Shown here piece after piece: positions 33,920 to 42,716 of a stretch of DNA of 64,000 nt. Each line of letters starts with the position of its first letter. The stretch's first letter is position 1. A model generated the notes under the pieces. The model saw only the letters and a program-made list of their open reading frames with translations. It had not been told where the DNA came from and searched no databases. This DNA is from CAITSH01 sp025356665 (GTDB lineage Bacteria; Pseudomonadota; Gammaproteobacteria; Burkholderiales; SG8-39), in contig JANXRV010000157.1 of assembly GCA_025356665.1 (NCBI GenBank), positions 9,084-73,083 on the forward strand, read 5' to 3'. The position numbers were made by a program, and so were the translations under genes.

Positions 33920-33950
33920 TTGGTTTCTTGGTTTCTTGGTTTCTTGGTTT
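33920..33950. repeat. 8-bp tandem array TTGGTTTC, almost four units
   Basis: Three exact TTGGTTTC units and a fourth missing its last base, immediately upstream of the Shine-Dalgarno sequence of the CoA-lyase gene, within the promoter region shared with the divergent lysR gene. Unit-number changes would shift the promoter to ribosome-site distance by 8 bp. Confidence 0.85.
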
Positions 33951-34107
33951 ATTCACTGCCCGCGATTTCGGCGGCGCTCTGTTTTCGCTTGTCGCTTGTT
34001 CACCACGATGTTCCTGCGGCCTTGCTGCATTTGACCAGCAACCTTGAACAATAGAAACTGCGGCTTAATTTGTCCAATTGATATTAGCCATGAGAAGTAT
34101 GTGAAAT

Positions 34108-35061
34108 ATGAATATTCAAACTTTCGATCTTAACCTGTTGCTGGCCTTTGACGCGCTCCTGCGCGAGCGCAACGTCACGCGTGCCGGCGCGCGTATCGGC
34201 CTGACGCAGCCCTCCATGAGCAACGCGCTAACCCGGCTGCGCAAGCTTTGCGATGACCCGCTGTTTGTGCGCACCCGGGCGGGCATGGAACCGACGCCGC
34301 TGGCGCAAAAGCTCGCCGGACCCGTACAGCAAGGGCTAGAGACGCTGAAAATAGGACTGGAGCAGCCCTTCGGTTTCGATCCGGCCAAATCAGCTCGCAC
34401 GTTCAGGCTGGTCATGTCGGATATCGCGGAAATCACCGTCCTGCCACGCCTCATGGCCGCCCTGAAGCGGGCGGCGCCGGAGGTGAACATCGTCGCCACG
34501 CAGGTTCCGCGCGAAAGGTTTCGTTCGGTACTCGAAAACGGCGAAGCCGACCTGGCACTTGGCAACCTGCCAGAACTAAAAAGCGGCTTTTACCAGCAGC
34601 GCCTGTTTCACGATCACTACGTCTGCCTCGCCCGCCGCGATCATCCCGACATCGGCGAGCGGCTCAGCCTGCGCCAGTATCTGCAAGGTTCCCACGTCCA
34701 GGTCAGCACCAGCGTGGGCGACACCATGATCGATCGCGAACTGACAAAACGCGGTTTGCAAAGGCGCATCGCACTACAGGTGCCACATTTTTTGGTGGTC
34801 ACGGTCATCGTCATGAACTGCGACCTGCTGGTCACCATTCCGTACACGGTGGTGAGTCTGTTGCGCGCCATGGACCGCGTGAAAGTGATGAAACTGCCCT
34901 TTCGTATTCCGGACGCTAACGTACGGCAGTTCTGGCACCAGCGTTATCACCACGATCCGGCCAACCGCTGGCTGCGCCGGTTGATCGCGGAAGTCTTTTT
35001 GGACGTAACCAGAACAGGCACAGGCGCAGGCGCGGCTCACCGGGTGAGCCTAGACACATAG
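34108..35061 (+). CDS. LysR-family transcriptional regulator
   Basis: 317 residues. The winged helix-turn-helix spans residues about 5-63 (FDLNLLLAFDALLRERNVTRAGARIGLTQ region, with SNALTRLRKLCDDPLFVRT), followed by a type 2 periplasmic-binding-like effector domain. The NodD/NahR-like opening NLLLAFDALL is clear. It is divergent from the eleven-gene catabolic cluster with 200 bp between starts, the usual place for a LysR activator of that cluster. The effector is probably the substrate or a pathway intermediate. The C-terminus ends in a Thr/Gly/Ala-rich repeat and the stop lies in an 8-bp array. Confidence 0.94.
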   Translation: MNIQTFDLNLLLAFDALLRERNVTRAGARIGLTQPSMSNALTRLRKLCDDPLFVRTRAGMEPTPLAQKLAGPVQQGLETLKIGLEQPFGFDPAKSARTFRLVMSDIAEITVLPRLMAALKRAAPEVNIVATQVPRERFRSVLENGEADLALGNLPELKSGFYQQRLFHDHYVCLARRDHPDIGERLSLRQYLQGSHVQVSTSVGDTMIDRELTKRGLQRRIALQVPHFLVVTVIVMNCDLLVTIPYTVVSLLRAMDRVKVMKLPFRIPDANVRQFWHQRYHHDPANRWLRRLIAEVFLDVTRTGTGAGAAHRVSLDT

Positions 35062-35089
35062 ACGCATAGACGCATAAACACATAGAACT
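35051..35089. repeat. 8-bp tandem array ATAGACGC-type, about five units
   Basis: Units TAGACAC, ATAGACGC, ATAGACGC, ATAAACAC and ATAGAACT run across the lysR stop codon (35059-35061) and on into the gap before the convergent EF-hand gene. Confidence 0.75.
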
Positions 35090-35111
35090 TCAGACCGCCA
35101 GTCACGAAGTG

Positions 35112-35600
35112 CTAGGGTTTGCCGCCCCTCGCCTCCTGCCTGGCACGCAAATAAGCACGCAGCTCTTCGCGTGAAATGCCCCCGTCGCGATTGATGTCGA
35201 TCGCGTCAAACCGCCCAAACGCACGCGGCATGCCGGTTCGGACTTCGTTGCGACTGAGGAACCCGTCGGCATTGCTATCGGCGCGCGCAAACTGCTCTTC
35301 AAGACCGCCCTTTGTGCGTGTGCGCCTGGCGTCATTTTGAACGCCACCGCCCTTGCTCCAGGCACGCAACTCATCAGGTGTGATCTGGCCGTCTCGATTA
35401 GCGTCAATGCGGTCAAATTCCGCCGCCAGCGCCGGCGAGGCCCGCGCCTCGGCACGCGAGATCATGCCGTTGCCATCAGCGTCTATTGTTTGCAGCAGCT
35501 TGCCGACGCGGCTGCCCGTTGCGGCCGCCAGCAGACCTGGTGCGAACAAAAATAGTAGCGGCAGCCAATGTTGCGGCCGGGGGCGGTTTCGTCGGGACAT
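35112..35600 (-). CDS. exported EF-hand protein with four calcium loops
   Basis: 162 residues from the ATG at 35600 (another ATG lies seven codons upstream). The N-terminal stretch HWLPLLFLFAPGLLAAATG is a signal peptide or anchor after an Arg-rich start. Four EF loops follow: DADGNGMISRAE, DANRDGQITPDE, DSNADGFLSRNE and DINRDGGISREE. The spacing (pair, linker, pair) copies the protein at 21870, but sequence outside the loops differs, so this is an old paralogue. It lies 38 nt after the C13-peptidase gene on the same strand and may be co-expressed. Confidence 0.9.
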   Translation of the reverse strand: MSRRNRPRPQHWLPLLFLFAPGLLAAATGSRVGKLLQTIDADGNGMISRAEARASPALAAEFDRIDANRDGQITPDELRAWSKGGGVQNDARRTRTKGGLEEQFARADSNADGFLSRNEVRTGMPRAFGRFDAIDINRDGGISREELRAYLRARQEARGGKP

Positions 35601-35638
35601 GTCCCAATAACGGCGGGACAACGCACGCGTTGACCGCG

Positions 35639-37060
35639 CTAAGGGGTCGCGCGCGCCAGACCCAGGTGCAAACCGGCCTGCTTGATATTGGCCCGAGACT
35701 TCAGCCTTGTCTCAAGTTCGCCAAGCTTCTCGCGCATCGCCGCCCCGACAAACATTTGCGGGCCGGAAGCGTCGAGCTTTTCGGCACGCTCGCGCGTGGC
35801 GATGCTGCGCTTGGCCATGTCAAATGCATCGATGAAGGACAGGCTGCGGCGCAAGGCCTCGTGAAAATAGGCGCGGCCGAAATAAGTAAAATCCTCCTCG
35901 TTGGCACAACCGAAAGATTGGCGGTCTGCCGCGGCGGCGGTGACGATCAGAGTGTTTTCATCTTTGAGCGGCTCGATGAAACCGCCGGAGTAACAGGCCG
36001 AAACAACCAGCACCTTCCACTTGATTCCGCTCTCGGCCAGTATGCGTGACAGTGCCGCGGGCGTCAGCTGCGCCAGCTCCAGCGGCGGCAGCTCGAAGAC
36101 GAGTTCATGCTGTTCAGTACCATGCGTACTGATGTAGAGCAGCAACACATCTTCGTCGGGATTCATCATGGCTGCCATGCGCGACAACGCCAGGCGCAGA
36201 TGCGTGATCGTGGCGATAGGGATTTCGCCCAGGGTTTGCGGATTATTCGACAACAGGATGTTGCGACCGGCGGTGTCAAAGCGCTCGGCGAGCAAATGGT
36301 CGACAACCGCCAGTTCACGCGCGAATACATCCTGCGTGCCAAAGGGCGCCAGACCGAGAAAATAAAGGTCCGTCACACCAGGGCGGTCGGGTTCGAGCGC
36401 GTCAAGTTGATCGATTAGCAAGGGCGTTTGCGCGTGAAACATCTGCTCCTGCGTAATAGCTGCGACCGGCCCCCCATCGTCGTTGCCCGAAGGCCGGGCC
36501 TGCCACAAGTCGGCCCGGGGCAGCGCGAACACAAACGCGGCGAGCAGCCCGGTGAGAAGCCCGCCCGCGACCACGGCACGCGGCCAGTTCCACCAGACTA
36601 GCAGCGCGACGACGCGGAAAATCACCGCCAAGGACCAGGCGAGGTAGGTGTAGTAGAGGGCGGCTGAGACCGCCGGCGGCAGGGCCTGCCACAACAGGGC
36701 GACCTGCAGCACCGTTCCGAACACCTCAAACACGGCGTCGGACGCGATCAGCAGCAAGGCAAGGGCCAACATCAACTCGCGCCGGCCGTAAATGTGTGCG
36801 ATGACAAGGCAGACGAGCAGCGTCAGCGGTACCTGCAGCAGCGGCGCCGTCAACGCCGCAGGGTTCAACGCACCGGAAAAACCAAACCGCAACATGCCGA
36901 CGACCAGCCACACCAGCAGGTTGAAAACGAACAACGCCGTATAGTCTTCAGCTGAGATGCGGAAGTCGAGCACCCTCACCTTGAGGAACAGCGCCAGGCG
37001 AATGCCGGCGACAACATTTTGTTTAAGCCGGCGCAACAGCCGGACGAAAAAGACGCGCAC
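35639..37060 (-). CDS. membrane-anchored C13-family (legumain/caspase-fold) cysteine peptidase
   Basis: 473 residues. Residues about 38-180 hold five or six membrane helices; the soluble part then has the catalytic His in LLLYISTHGTEQHEL (H313) and Cys in VLVVSACYSGGFIEP (C356), the clan CD dyad of peptidase C13. The start is GTG at 37060, one base after the cca stop, with GGGAG six bases ahead; longer frames run through cca and are spurious. Bacterial C13 membrane proteins are little studied. Tight linkage to cca suggests co-transcription rather than shared chemistry. Asparaginyl or other specificity cannot be assigned. Confidence 0.88.
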   Translation of the reverse strand: MRVFFVRLLRRLKQNVVAGIRLALFLKVRVLDFRISAEDYTALFVFNLLVWLVVGMLRFGFSGALNPAALTAPLLQVPLTLLVCLVIAHIYGRRELMLALALLLIASDAVFEVFGTVLQVALLWQALPPAVSAALYYTYLAWSLAVIFRVVALLVWWNWPRAVVAGGLLTGLLAAFVFALPRADLWQARPSGNDDGGPVAAITQEQMFHAQTPLLIDQLDALEPDRPGVTDLYFLGLAPFGTQDVFARELAVVDHLLAERFDTAGRNILLSNNPQTLGEIPIATITHLRLALSRMAAMMNPDEDVLLLYISTHGTEQHELVFELPPLELAQLTPAALSRILAESGIKWKVLVVSACYSGGFIEPLKDENTLIVTAAAADRQSFGCANEEDFTYFGRAYFHEALRRSLSFIDAFDMAKRSIATRERAEKLDASGPQMFVGAAMREKLGELETRLKSRANIKQAGLHLGLARATP

Positions 37061-37061
37061 C

Positions 37062-38210
37062 CTAGACTCCCGCCGCCATGCAACCGGCGCCGCCGAGGGC
37101 GGCATCGACGGCGGCGAGGCGCGCCGCCTGAACGCGGATTGGGATATCTGTCGCAGCGCCGGACTTTGCAATCGCGCCGGCATCGACAGCCGATGCGGCA
37201 GCCACCGCGCGTTCAATGCGCGCGCGCGCGGGCCATTTTGACGGCGTAGGATTCGATGTTGCATCAGGGCACACCAGCTCGCACTGACAGACATCGAGCA
37301 GGCTGCCAAATCGCTCCGGTCGCCGGAACGCGTCACCCGCCTGCATCAAAGTCAAAAGGCCGGCGGCATCGGCGTTGCCAGCCGCGGCAATACGCGCTTT
37401 CAGATTGGCTCCCAGCACCGCAAGGTCACGGCATTCCCCCGGCGCCCTGACGCGTTGTGCCAGCGCCGGCACCGCATCGCCGGCGAGGCCGATGGCACAA
37501 CAAGCGAAGCGTGCCGGCAGGGGCAGCTTGCGCCGCACAGCCTGTTCAAGGCCGCGCAATGCGGGCAAGGGATCGGCGGCGTGCGCTGCGGCCTCCGGCA
37601 GGATGGCGGCAAACGCGCCCGATTCGGCCAGCACTTCAAACATGCGCAGAGGCGCGTCCTCCATCAAACCTTTGGCCAGCTCCTGCCAGACACGTTCGGG
37701 CACCAACGCATCAACTTCGCCTGAGCTCGCCATGCTGCGCATCAACGCGAGAGTTTCAGGCGCAATATTGAAACCGAACCGCGCGGCAAATCTCGCGCCG
37801 CGCAAAATACGCACCGGGTCTTCGGCAAACGCCGCCCCGACATGGCGCAACACCCCGGCCTTCAAGTCTGCCACACCGCCGTAAGGATCAATCAGCCCGC
37901 CCTCGGCATTGCAGGCAATGGCATTGATGGTGAAATCGCGCCTGGAAAGGTCTTGCTCCAACGTCACATCCGGCGCCGCGTAGACCTGAAAACCCTTGTA
38001 TCCAGGCGCGGTCTTGCGCTCGGTACGGGCAAGGGCGTATTCCTCGCGCGTTTGCGGGTGCAGAAACACCGGAAAGTCCTTGCCCACCGGCATATAACCC
38101 AGGCGGAGCATCTCTTCCGGTGTTGCGCCGACCACCACATAATCGTGGTCTTTTACCGGCAAACCGAGCAGCCGGTCGCGGACCGCGCCGCCGACCTCGA
38201 AAATATTCAT
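37062..38210 (-). CDS. cca: CCA-adding tRNA nucleotidyltransferase, HD domain apparently lost
   Basis: 382-residue class II nucleotidyltransferase that builds or repairs the tRNA 3' CCA end. Motifs: VGGAVRD (6-12), the metal pair D21-H-D23, LSRRDFTINAIA and DPVRILRGARFAARF. E. coli Cca (412 residues) carries an HD phosphohydrolase domain after the tail; the betaproteobacterial text of type RFAALLHDLGKG is here RFACCAIGLAGD, with the segment between it and VRAPGECRDLAVL much shortened and both His-Asp marks missing. CCA addition should be intact, while 2',3'-cyclic phosphodiesterase and phosphatase activity are probably absent. Confidence 0.93.
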   Translation of the reverse strand: MNIFEVGGAVRDRLLGLPVKDHDYVVVGATPEEMLRLGYMPVGKDFPVFLHPQTREEYALARTERKTAPGYKGFQVYAAPDVTLEQDLSRRDFTINAIACNAEGGLIDPYGGVADLKAGVLRHVGAAFAEDPVRILRGARFAARFGFNIAPETLALMRSMASSGEVDALVPERVWQELAKGLMEDAPLRMFEVLAESGAFAAILPEAAAHAADPLPALRGLEQAVRRKLPLPARFACCAIGLAGDAVPALAQRVRAPGECRDLAVLGANLKARIAAAGNADAAGLLTLMQAGDAFRRPERFGSLLDVCQCELVCPDATSNPTPSKWPARARIERAVAAASAVDAGAIAKSGAATDIPIRVQAARLAAVDAALGGAGCMAAGV

Positions 38211-38258
38211 GCGAATGCCGCTGTCGTGCGGCGCGAGTGCGAACCCTGATTACACCAG

Positions 38259-38918
38259 TCACGCATAGGGTTCATCGGCCGGCACGAACTCCGTCTCGAC
38301 GCGCGCACCGTCCATCCACTCGCGTACGGCGGCGAGCTTGCGCGCGGCGTCGCAATAGCGCAACGCCTCTTCCGGTAAGGCCACGGCATAGGTCATGAAG
38401 CGCATGACCACGGGTGCGAAATAAGCGTCGACCGCGCAAAAAGCGCCGAACAACATGTCGCCGGCGCCTTCGCGTTGCTCACGGCAGGTTTGCCAGAGCA
38501 CACAAATACGGTCGATGTCGCGCTGTACTTCGGCGTTCACGCCCTTGCCCGGATATGACGCGCGGATATTCATTGGCATGGCAGCGCGCAAGTTGCGAAA
38601 ACCACCGTGCATTTCAGCGCAGGCGGCACGCGCCAGCTGGCGCGCGCGCACATCCGCCGGCCACAGGCCTTTTTGCGGATGCAGCTCGGCAAGCGTTTCG
38701 CAAATGGCGAGCGAGTCCCACACCGGCGCACCATCGATCAGCAGCAGCGGGACCTGCCCGTTCGGGGACGCATAGGCATCGATGCCGCGGACCTTCGCGT
38801 CGTCGGCGAACTTGAGCTGCACCTCCTCAAACGCGATGCCCGACTGACGCAGCGCAATCCAGGGCCGCATCGACCAGGACGAGTAGTTTTTGTTGGCGAT
38901 AACGAGTTGCAGCCCCAT
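38259..38918 (-). CDS. glutathione S-transferase family protein
   Basis: 219-residue GST with a catalytic-site region NKNYSSWSMRPWIAL at residues 9-23 (Ser-rich, as in zeta-like and YfcF-like GSTs), NGQVPLLLIDG with the cis-Pro, and WDSLAICETLAE. The C-terminal domain is helical with FGAFCAVDAYFAPVV. It begins 7 nt downstream of the stop of the NDUFA9-like gene, so the two are probably in one operon. Substrate unknown; stress detoxification or maleylacetoacetate-type isomerisation are both open. Confidence 0.93.
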   Translation of the reverse strand: MGLQLVIANKNYSSWSMRPWIALRQSGIAFEEVQLKFADDAKVRGIDAYASPNGQVPLLLIDGAPVWDSLAICETLAELHPQKGLWPADVRARQLARAACAEMHGGFRNLRAAMPMNIRASYPGKGVNAEVQRDIDRICVLWQTCREQREGAGDMLFGAFCAVDAYFAPVVMRFMTYAVALPEEALRYCDAARKLAAVREWMDGARVETEFVPADEPYA

Positions 38919-38925
38919 GCGCCTG

Positions 38926-39873
38926 CTATCTTCCGGCGCGAATACGAAAGAAATTAAACCGCGAGCGCGGCAACACCCCGGCCAGATAGGACGGTGCCAC
39001 GGCTTCGAGCGCGGTCGGCGCTATGCCGAAGGGCAACGCGGCCGCGCTGACACTGTCGCGCTCCATTGAACGCACGTTATCGAGCGTCAGCGGCGACCCG
39101 GGTACCAGGCCCATTACGAACGCCTGGGCGCCGGAGAGGACCTTGCCCAGACCAATGATAGGGCGCTCACAGCCAATCACCCGGCCGGTATAAGCGACCA
39201 GTTCGCGCAGCGTATAGACGCGCGGCCCGACAAGGTCGTAGGTCTTGCCGCGGCTGCTGCGATCGGCGAGGGCAGTCACGAACGCGCGCGCCACATCGCC
39301 GACATAGACCGGCTGAAACCGCGCGTTGGGTGAACCCAGGGGCATCACCGGGAAAAGGCGCAGCAGGGTGGCAAAGAGGTTGAGAAAGCCGTCTTCGGGC
39401 CCGAACACCACCGACGGGCGAAACACGGTCACGGCGAGGCGGTCTTTCGCGGCGAGTACGGCGGCCTCGCCGGCAGCCTTTGAGCGAAGGTATTCGCTGG
39501 GCGCATCGTCCGCCGCGCAAAGGGCGCTCATCTGCACGAACTGCGGCACCCCGGAGGCAAGGCAGGCGGCGGCCAATTTTTGGGGCAGCTCGACATGCGC
39601 CGAAGCGAAGTCGCGTCCGTAAGGCATGCCCGGCCGACTATGCAGGATGCCGACCAGATTGATCACCGCGTCACAGCCGGCCAAGAGCCTTGCCAGCACC
39701 GCCGAATCGCCCACCCCGGCCTCGACCACATCGACTGTGGGCAGGGTGATGAGGTGCTTGGCACGCTCGCGATCGCGCGTGGGAACCAGCACAGTGTGCC
39801 CTTGTTCCGCAAGCATGCGAACGATGTGACGGCCGATAAAGCCGCTACCTCCGACAACACAAATTTTTGCCAT
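38926..39873 (-). CDS. NDUFA9-like NAD(P)H-binding protein (atypical short-chain dehydrogenase)
   Basis: 315 residues. Rossmann motif ICVVGGSGFIGRHIVRMLAEQGH at the N-terminus, INLVGIL, a modified active-site segment with SEYLRSKAAGEAAV (Y-x-x-S-K instead of Y-x-x-x-K), and FRPSVVFGPEDGFLNLF. These marks match the complex I NDUFA9/UDP-sugar-epimerase-like family common in proteobacteria. A role in respiratory or quinone metabolism is proposed for relatives; nothing here proves it. It is upstream of the GST gene on the same strand. Confidence 0.88.
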   Translation of the reverse strand: MAKICVVGGSGFIGRHIVRMLAEQGHTVLVPTRDRERAKHLITLPTVDVVEAGVGDSAVLARLLAGCDAVINLVGILHSRPGMPYGRDFASAHVELPQKLAAACLASGVPQFVQMSALCAADDAPSEYLRSKAAGEAAVLAAKDRLAVTVFRPSVVFGPEDGFLNLFATLLRLFPVMPLGSPNARFQPVYVGDVARAFVTALADRSSRGKTYDLVGPRVYTLRELVAYTGRVIGCERPIIGLGKVLSGAQAFVMGLVPGSPLTLDNVRSMERDSVSAAALPFGIAPTALEAVAPSYLAGVLPRSRFNFFRIRAGR

Positions 39874-39924
39874 AGTTTTACCCGAGAAGAACGGCCCCCG
39901 GGAACTCTCCGGAGTCCTGCGATT

Positions 39925-41892
39925 TTACTGCTCCGCGTCCGCCTTCAGCGCAAGCGTCTTGTCCAAACTCTGCCGCGCCGGAATGATACCCAAGCGCGTT
40001 TTCAATGAACGGGTCGGGTCGCCAAGCATCGCCGCATAGTAGACCGTATTGATCATGACCTTTTTGACATAATCGCGCGTCTCGTCAAACGGAATGCTTT
40101 CGACGTAAATGGCGCCCTCGAGCGCTTGCGCGTCGCGCCAGCGCCGGGCGCGACCCGGTCCGGCGTTATAGGCGGCGGCCGCGAGCACGGGCGAACCACC
40201 CTGGCCGTCAAGGACGTGCTTCAAATAGGCGGTGCCCAGGCGCACGTTGACACCCACATCGGTGACACGCGACTGGCTGAAGTTAGTCATGCCAATTTTG
40301 CCGGCCATCCATTTTGCCGTGGTCGGCATCAGTTGCATCAGTCCGGCGGCGCCCACCGAGGACTTGGCGGCGGTGATGAAGCGGCTTTCCTGACGAACCA
40401 AGCCCAGCACCCAGGGCTCCTCAAGCTGCAATGCGCGTGCCGACTCGGCAAACACCTGGCGGTGCGGGGCGAGATAGCGCAGCGAGAAATCATGCTGCGC
40501 GAGCGTGCGGTCGGCGGTACTGATGGCGCGGTCCCAGATTTCGAATCTGCGCGCGTGATCAGCGGCCGCGAGCAGGAAGCGGTCGTCAGTGCCGCGAATC
40601 GCCCACAACCATTCACGCGTCGCTTCGTTGCGCATTTCGAGACGGTACAGGGCGAGCGCCCGTGCCAGACCCGGGTTGGCCGCCGCAGTCGCAACCTCCT
40701 CTTTGGTCGGAGCAGCAACCTTGGCCGGAATATTCACGGCCCGACCCAGCTCTTCAGCTGCGAGCCGGCCGTAAAAATGATGTTCATCAGCGATACGCGC
40801 GAATAATTTATGCGCCTCGGGAATGTTCCCCAACACGTGATACGCCCGCCCCTGCCAGTACACCCAGGCCGGGTCATTGCGCTGCAGCGCGTCCATGCGT
40901 TGCACCGCCGCCATCACCGCGGCCCAGTTGCCCTGGCGCAAGGCGATGCGCACGTACCACGCCAACTGCTCGTTCGATAACACCGTGTCGCCTGTCTCGC
41001 CGTACCACGCCAGCGCCTCGGGCAGAAGCTGCCGCGCGCCGGCAAACGCCAACTGTCCCCAACCGTAGGCGCGATCCTCGGCGGAAAATTTTTCGCGCAT
41101 CTTGGCATCCCAGTACCCGGCCGCCGCTTGCGGGTCACTTTTAGCGAGCCGAATCAGCGCAAACATCACCAACTCGCGTGCCGGACGCTTGCTCAGGTTG
41201 CCGGGCTTGTCCAGATACCGCAGCGGGGACTGGTTGACAGCATCAAATTGCCGCACGTCCAGCGCTTCTTCCCGTGGAAGGTATTCGGCGGTGCGCTTGG
41301 CTTGCCCCACCTGCCCCGCCTCCACCAGCAGGCGTATGCGCTTCCAGACATCGCCGGCGCTGTAACGGCCATCGGCCAGCAAGACTTCCGCCAAACCAAC
41401 GCAAGCTTCGGGTAGCTCCCTCGGCGTGTTCCAGAATCGTCGCACTTCCGCCAGTGCGCTTGCATCCTGTTGCCGCCAGCGGCTGGACAGACTGTAACAA
41501 CTGGTGTCGGCATCTTCGTTGACGAGGTGCGGGAACTCGGATTGGAACGCCTCCCACTGTCCGCGCTTGCCAAGCTGCTTGAGCCAGTCCCGCCGCAGGT
41601 TCTCGGCTAACAGCGTGCCGGCGTTACCCGCAAGAAATGCATTTACGTCATATGGCGATGCGGTTTCAAGCCGCAATTTGAGTTGCCAGTACTCGACCCA
41701 TGGTGCCAGAACATGTCCTTTGGCAAGCGAGGCGGCTTTATTCAGTTTGGCCACATCGCCTGCGCGAAACGCATCCCGGGCGAGCACAACGGCTTCTTCA
41801 GGACTTGGCTTACGCGGCACAGCCTCGGCGACGGGCAGCAACACCACCAGACAGAGTGCTAATATGGTTTTATTGAAATGGTGGATGTTCAT
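39925..41892 (-). CDS. slt: soluble lytic murein transglycosylase
   Basis: 655-residue periplasmic enzyme that cleaves peptidoglycan strands to 1,6-anhydro-muropeptides. A signal peptide (NKTILALCLVVLLPVAEA) leads to a long alpha-superhelical U-domain (to about residue 470) and then the catalytic domain: RQESRFITAAKSSVGAAGLM, with the Glu of QES as acid/base, LMPTTAKWMA and AAAYNAGPGRARRW. Length fits E. coli Slt70 (645). It is divergent from the 5-formyl-THF cyclo-ligase gene with only 69 bp between the starts, which must hold both promoters; TATTCT at 41924-41929 could serve one. Confidence 0.95.
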   Translation of the reverse strand: MNIHHFNKTILALCLVVLLPVAEAVPRKPSPEEAVVLARDAFRAGDVAKLNKAASLAKGHVLAPWVEYWQLKLRLETASPYDVNAFLAGNAGTLLAENLRRDWLKQLGKRGQWEAFQSEFPHLVNEDADTSCYSLSSRWRQQDASALAEVRRFWNTPRELPEACVGLAEVLLADGRYSAGDVWKRIRLLVEAGQVGQAKRTAEYLPREEALDVRQFDAVNQSPLRYLDKPGNLSKRPARELVMFALIRLAKSDPQAAAGYWDAKMREKFSAEDRAYGWGQLAFAGARQLLPEALAWYGETGDTVLSNEQLAWYVRIALRQGNWAAVMAAVQRMDALQRNDPAWVYWQGRAYHVLGNIPEAHKLFARIADEHHFYGRLAAEELGRAVNIPAKVAAPTKEEVATAAANPGLARALALYRLEMRNEATREWLWAIRGTDDRFLLAAADHARRFEIWDRAISTADRTLAQHDFSLRYLAPHRQVFAESARALQLEEPWVLGLVRQESRFITAAKSSVGAAGLMQLMPTTAKWMAGKIGMTNFSQSRVTDVGVNVRLGTAYLKHVLDGQGGSPVLAAAAYNAGPGRARRWRDAQALEGAIYVESIPFDETRDYVKKVMINTVYYAAMLGDPTRSLKTRLGIIPARQSLDKTLALKADAEQ

Positions 41893-41961
41893 GATTCTCT
41901 TGAAGAATAATACAGCAAATGGCTATTCTAGCGGAGCTTTTCCTTACCAAATGAGTAACGC

Positions 41962-42663
41962 ATGAGCGAAATTCCAGCTGACCCGATTGATCTTGCCGCA
42001 TGGCGCAAAGCGCTGCGCAAATCCCTGATCGAGCGCCGCCAGGCCGTCGACGCAACCACACTTGGGTCATGGCGCATCGCCATAGACGCACATATCGAAC
42101 GCGGCTTCCCCGGCCTGGCAAAAGGCGTGCTCGCGCTGTGCTGGCCATATCGCAACGAATACGATGCCCGACACGTGGCGGCGCGCGCACGCGCGCGCGG
42201 TGCAACTACGGCGCTGCCGGTGGTCGTTGCGCCGGCGACGCCGCTGATTTTTCGCGAATGGCAGCCCGGCACCACCCTCGCCAAGGGCACGCTTGGCATT
42301 CCCTACCCGGTCGACAGTCCCGAACTCACGCCAGACACGGTATTGCTGCCGATGGTCGGATTCGATGCCGCGGGTTATCGACTGGGTTACGGCGGCGGTT
42401 TTTTTGACCGCACGCTGGCAGCGATGAAAAAAAAACCGGTGGTCATCGGCGTAATCCACGAATTTGGCCGCCTGCCCACCATCCACCCGGAACCCTACGA
42501 CATCCCAATGGACTTTGTCGTCACTGAACGCGGTATTTACCGCCGCGACGACGACAAACTGGTTTTTCTGGGTGCGCCGACGCCCGGCACCGCCTCACCG
42601 CTCGCATCACCGGTGTGTTACGCCGGCGAACTTGACCCGGGCTATTTCGGCGCCGATCAATAA
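41962..42663 (+). CDS. fau: 5-formyltetrahydrofolate cyclo-ligase
   Basis: 233-residue enzyme converting 5-formyl-THF to 5,10-methenyl-THF with ATP. Features: N-terminal RKALRKSLIERRQA, the family's GYRLGYGGGFFDRTLAAM ATP/folate site, and a preceding LLPMVGFDAAG. In many proteobacteria 6S RNA sits just before this gene, but only 69 bp separate it from slt here, too short for 6S RNA. The C-terminal 25 residues after FLGAPTPG extend past the core fold. The end lies 6 nt before copy 3 of the dispersed palindrome. Confidence 0.95.
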   Translation: MSEIPADPIDLAAWRKALRKSLIERRQAVDATTLGSWRIAIDAHIERGFPGLAKGVLALCWPYRNEYDARHVAARARARGATTALPVVVAPATPLIFREWQPGTTLAKGTLGIPYPVDSPELTPDTVLLPMVGFDAAGYRLGYGGGFFDRTLAAMKKKPVVIGVIHEFGRLPTIHPEPYDIPMDFVVTERGIYRRDDDKLVFLGAPTPGTASPLASPVCYAGELDPGYFGADQ

Positions 42664-42669
42664 CTCAAC

Positions 42670-42706
42670 TCGCTGGAAAGCCGCAGCTGGCAAGCGTTTC
42701 CAGCCA
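42670..42706. repeat. dispersed palindrome, copy 3
   Basis: Perfect 8-bp arms GCTGGAAA (42672-42679) and TTTCCAGC (42697-42704) with 17 nt between. It fills the gap between the convergent fau and ilvA genes and may terminate both. Confidence 0.75.
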
Positions 42707-42716
42707 AAACAACCCT

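Noticed and set aside
32103..35089. CRISPR-like arrays
   Set aside because: Units are 8 bp, directly adjacent and without spacers; these are simple tandem repeats.
37061..37336. N-terminal extension of the C13 peptidase into cca
   Set aside because: It overlaps the cca coding sequence in another frame and has no hydrophobic or conserved text; GTG at 37060 has a ribosome site.
41893..41961. 6S RNA upstream of fau
   Set aside because: Only 69 bp separate slt and fau, too short for a roughly 180-nt 6S RNA.
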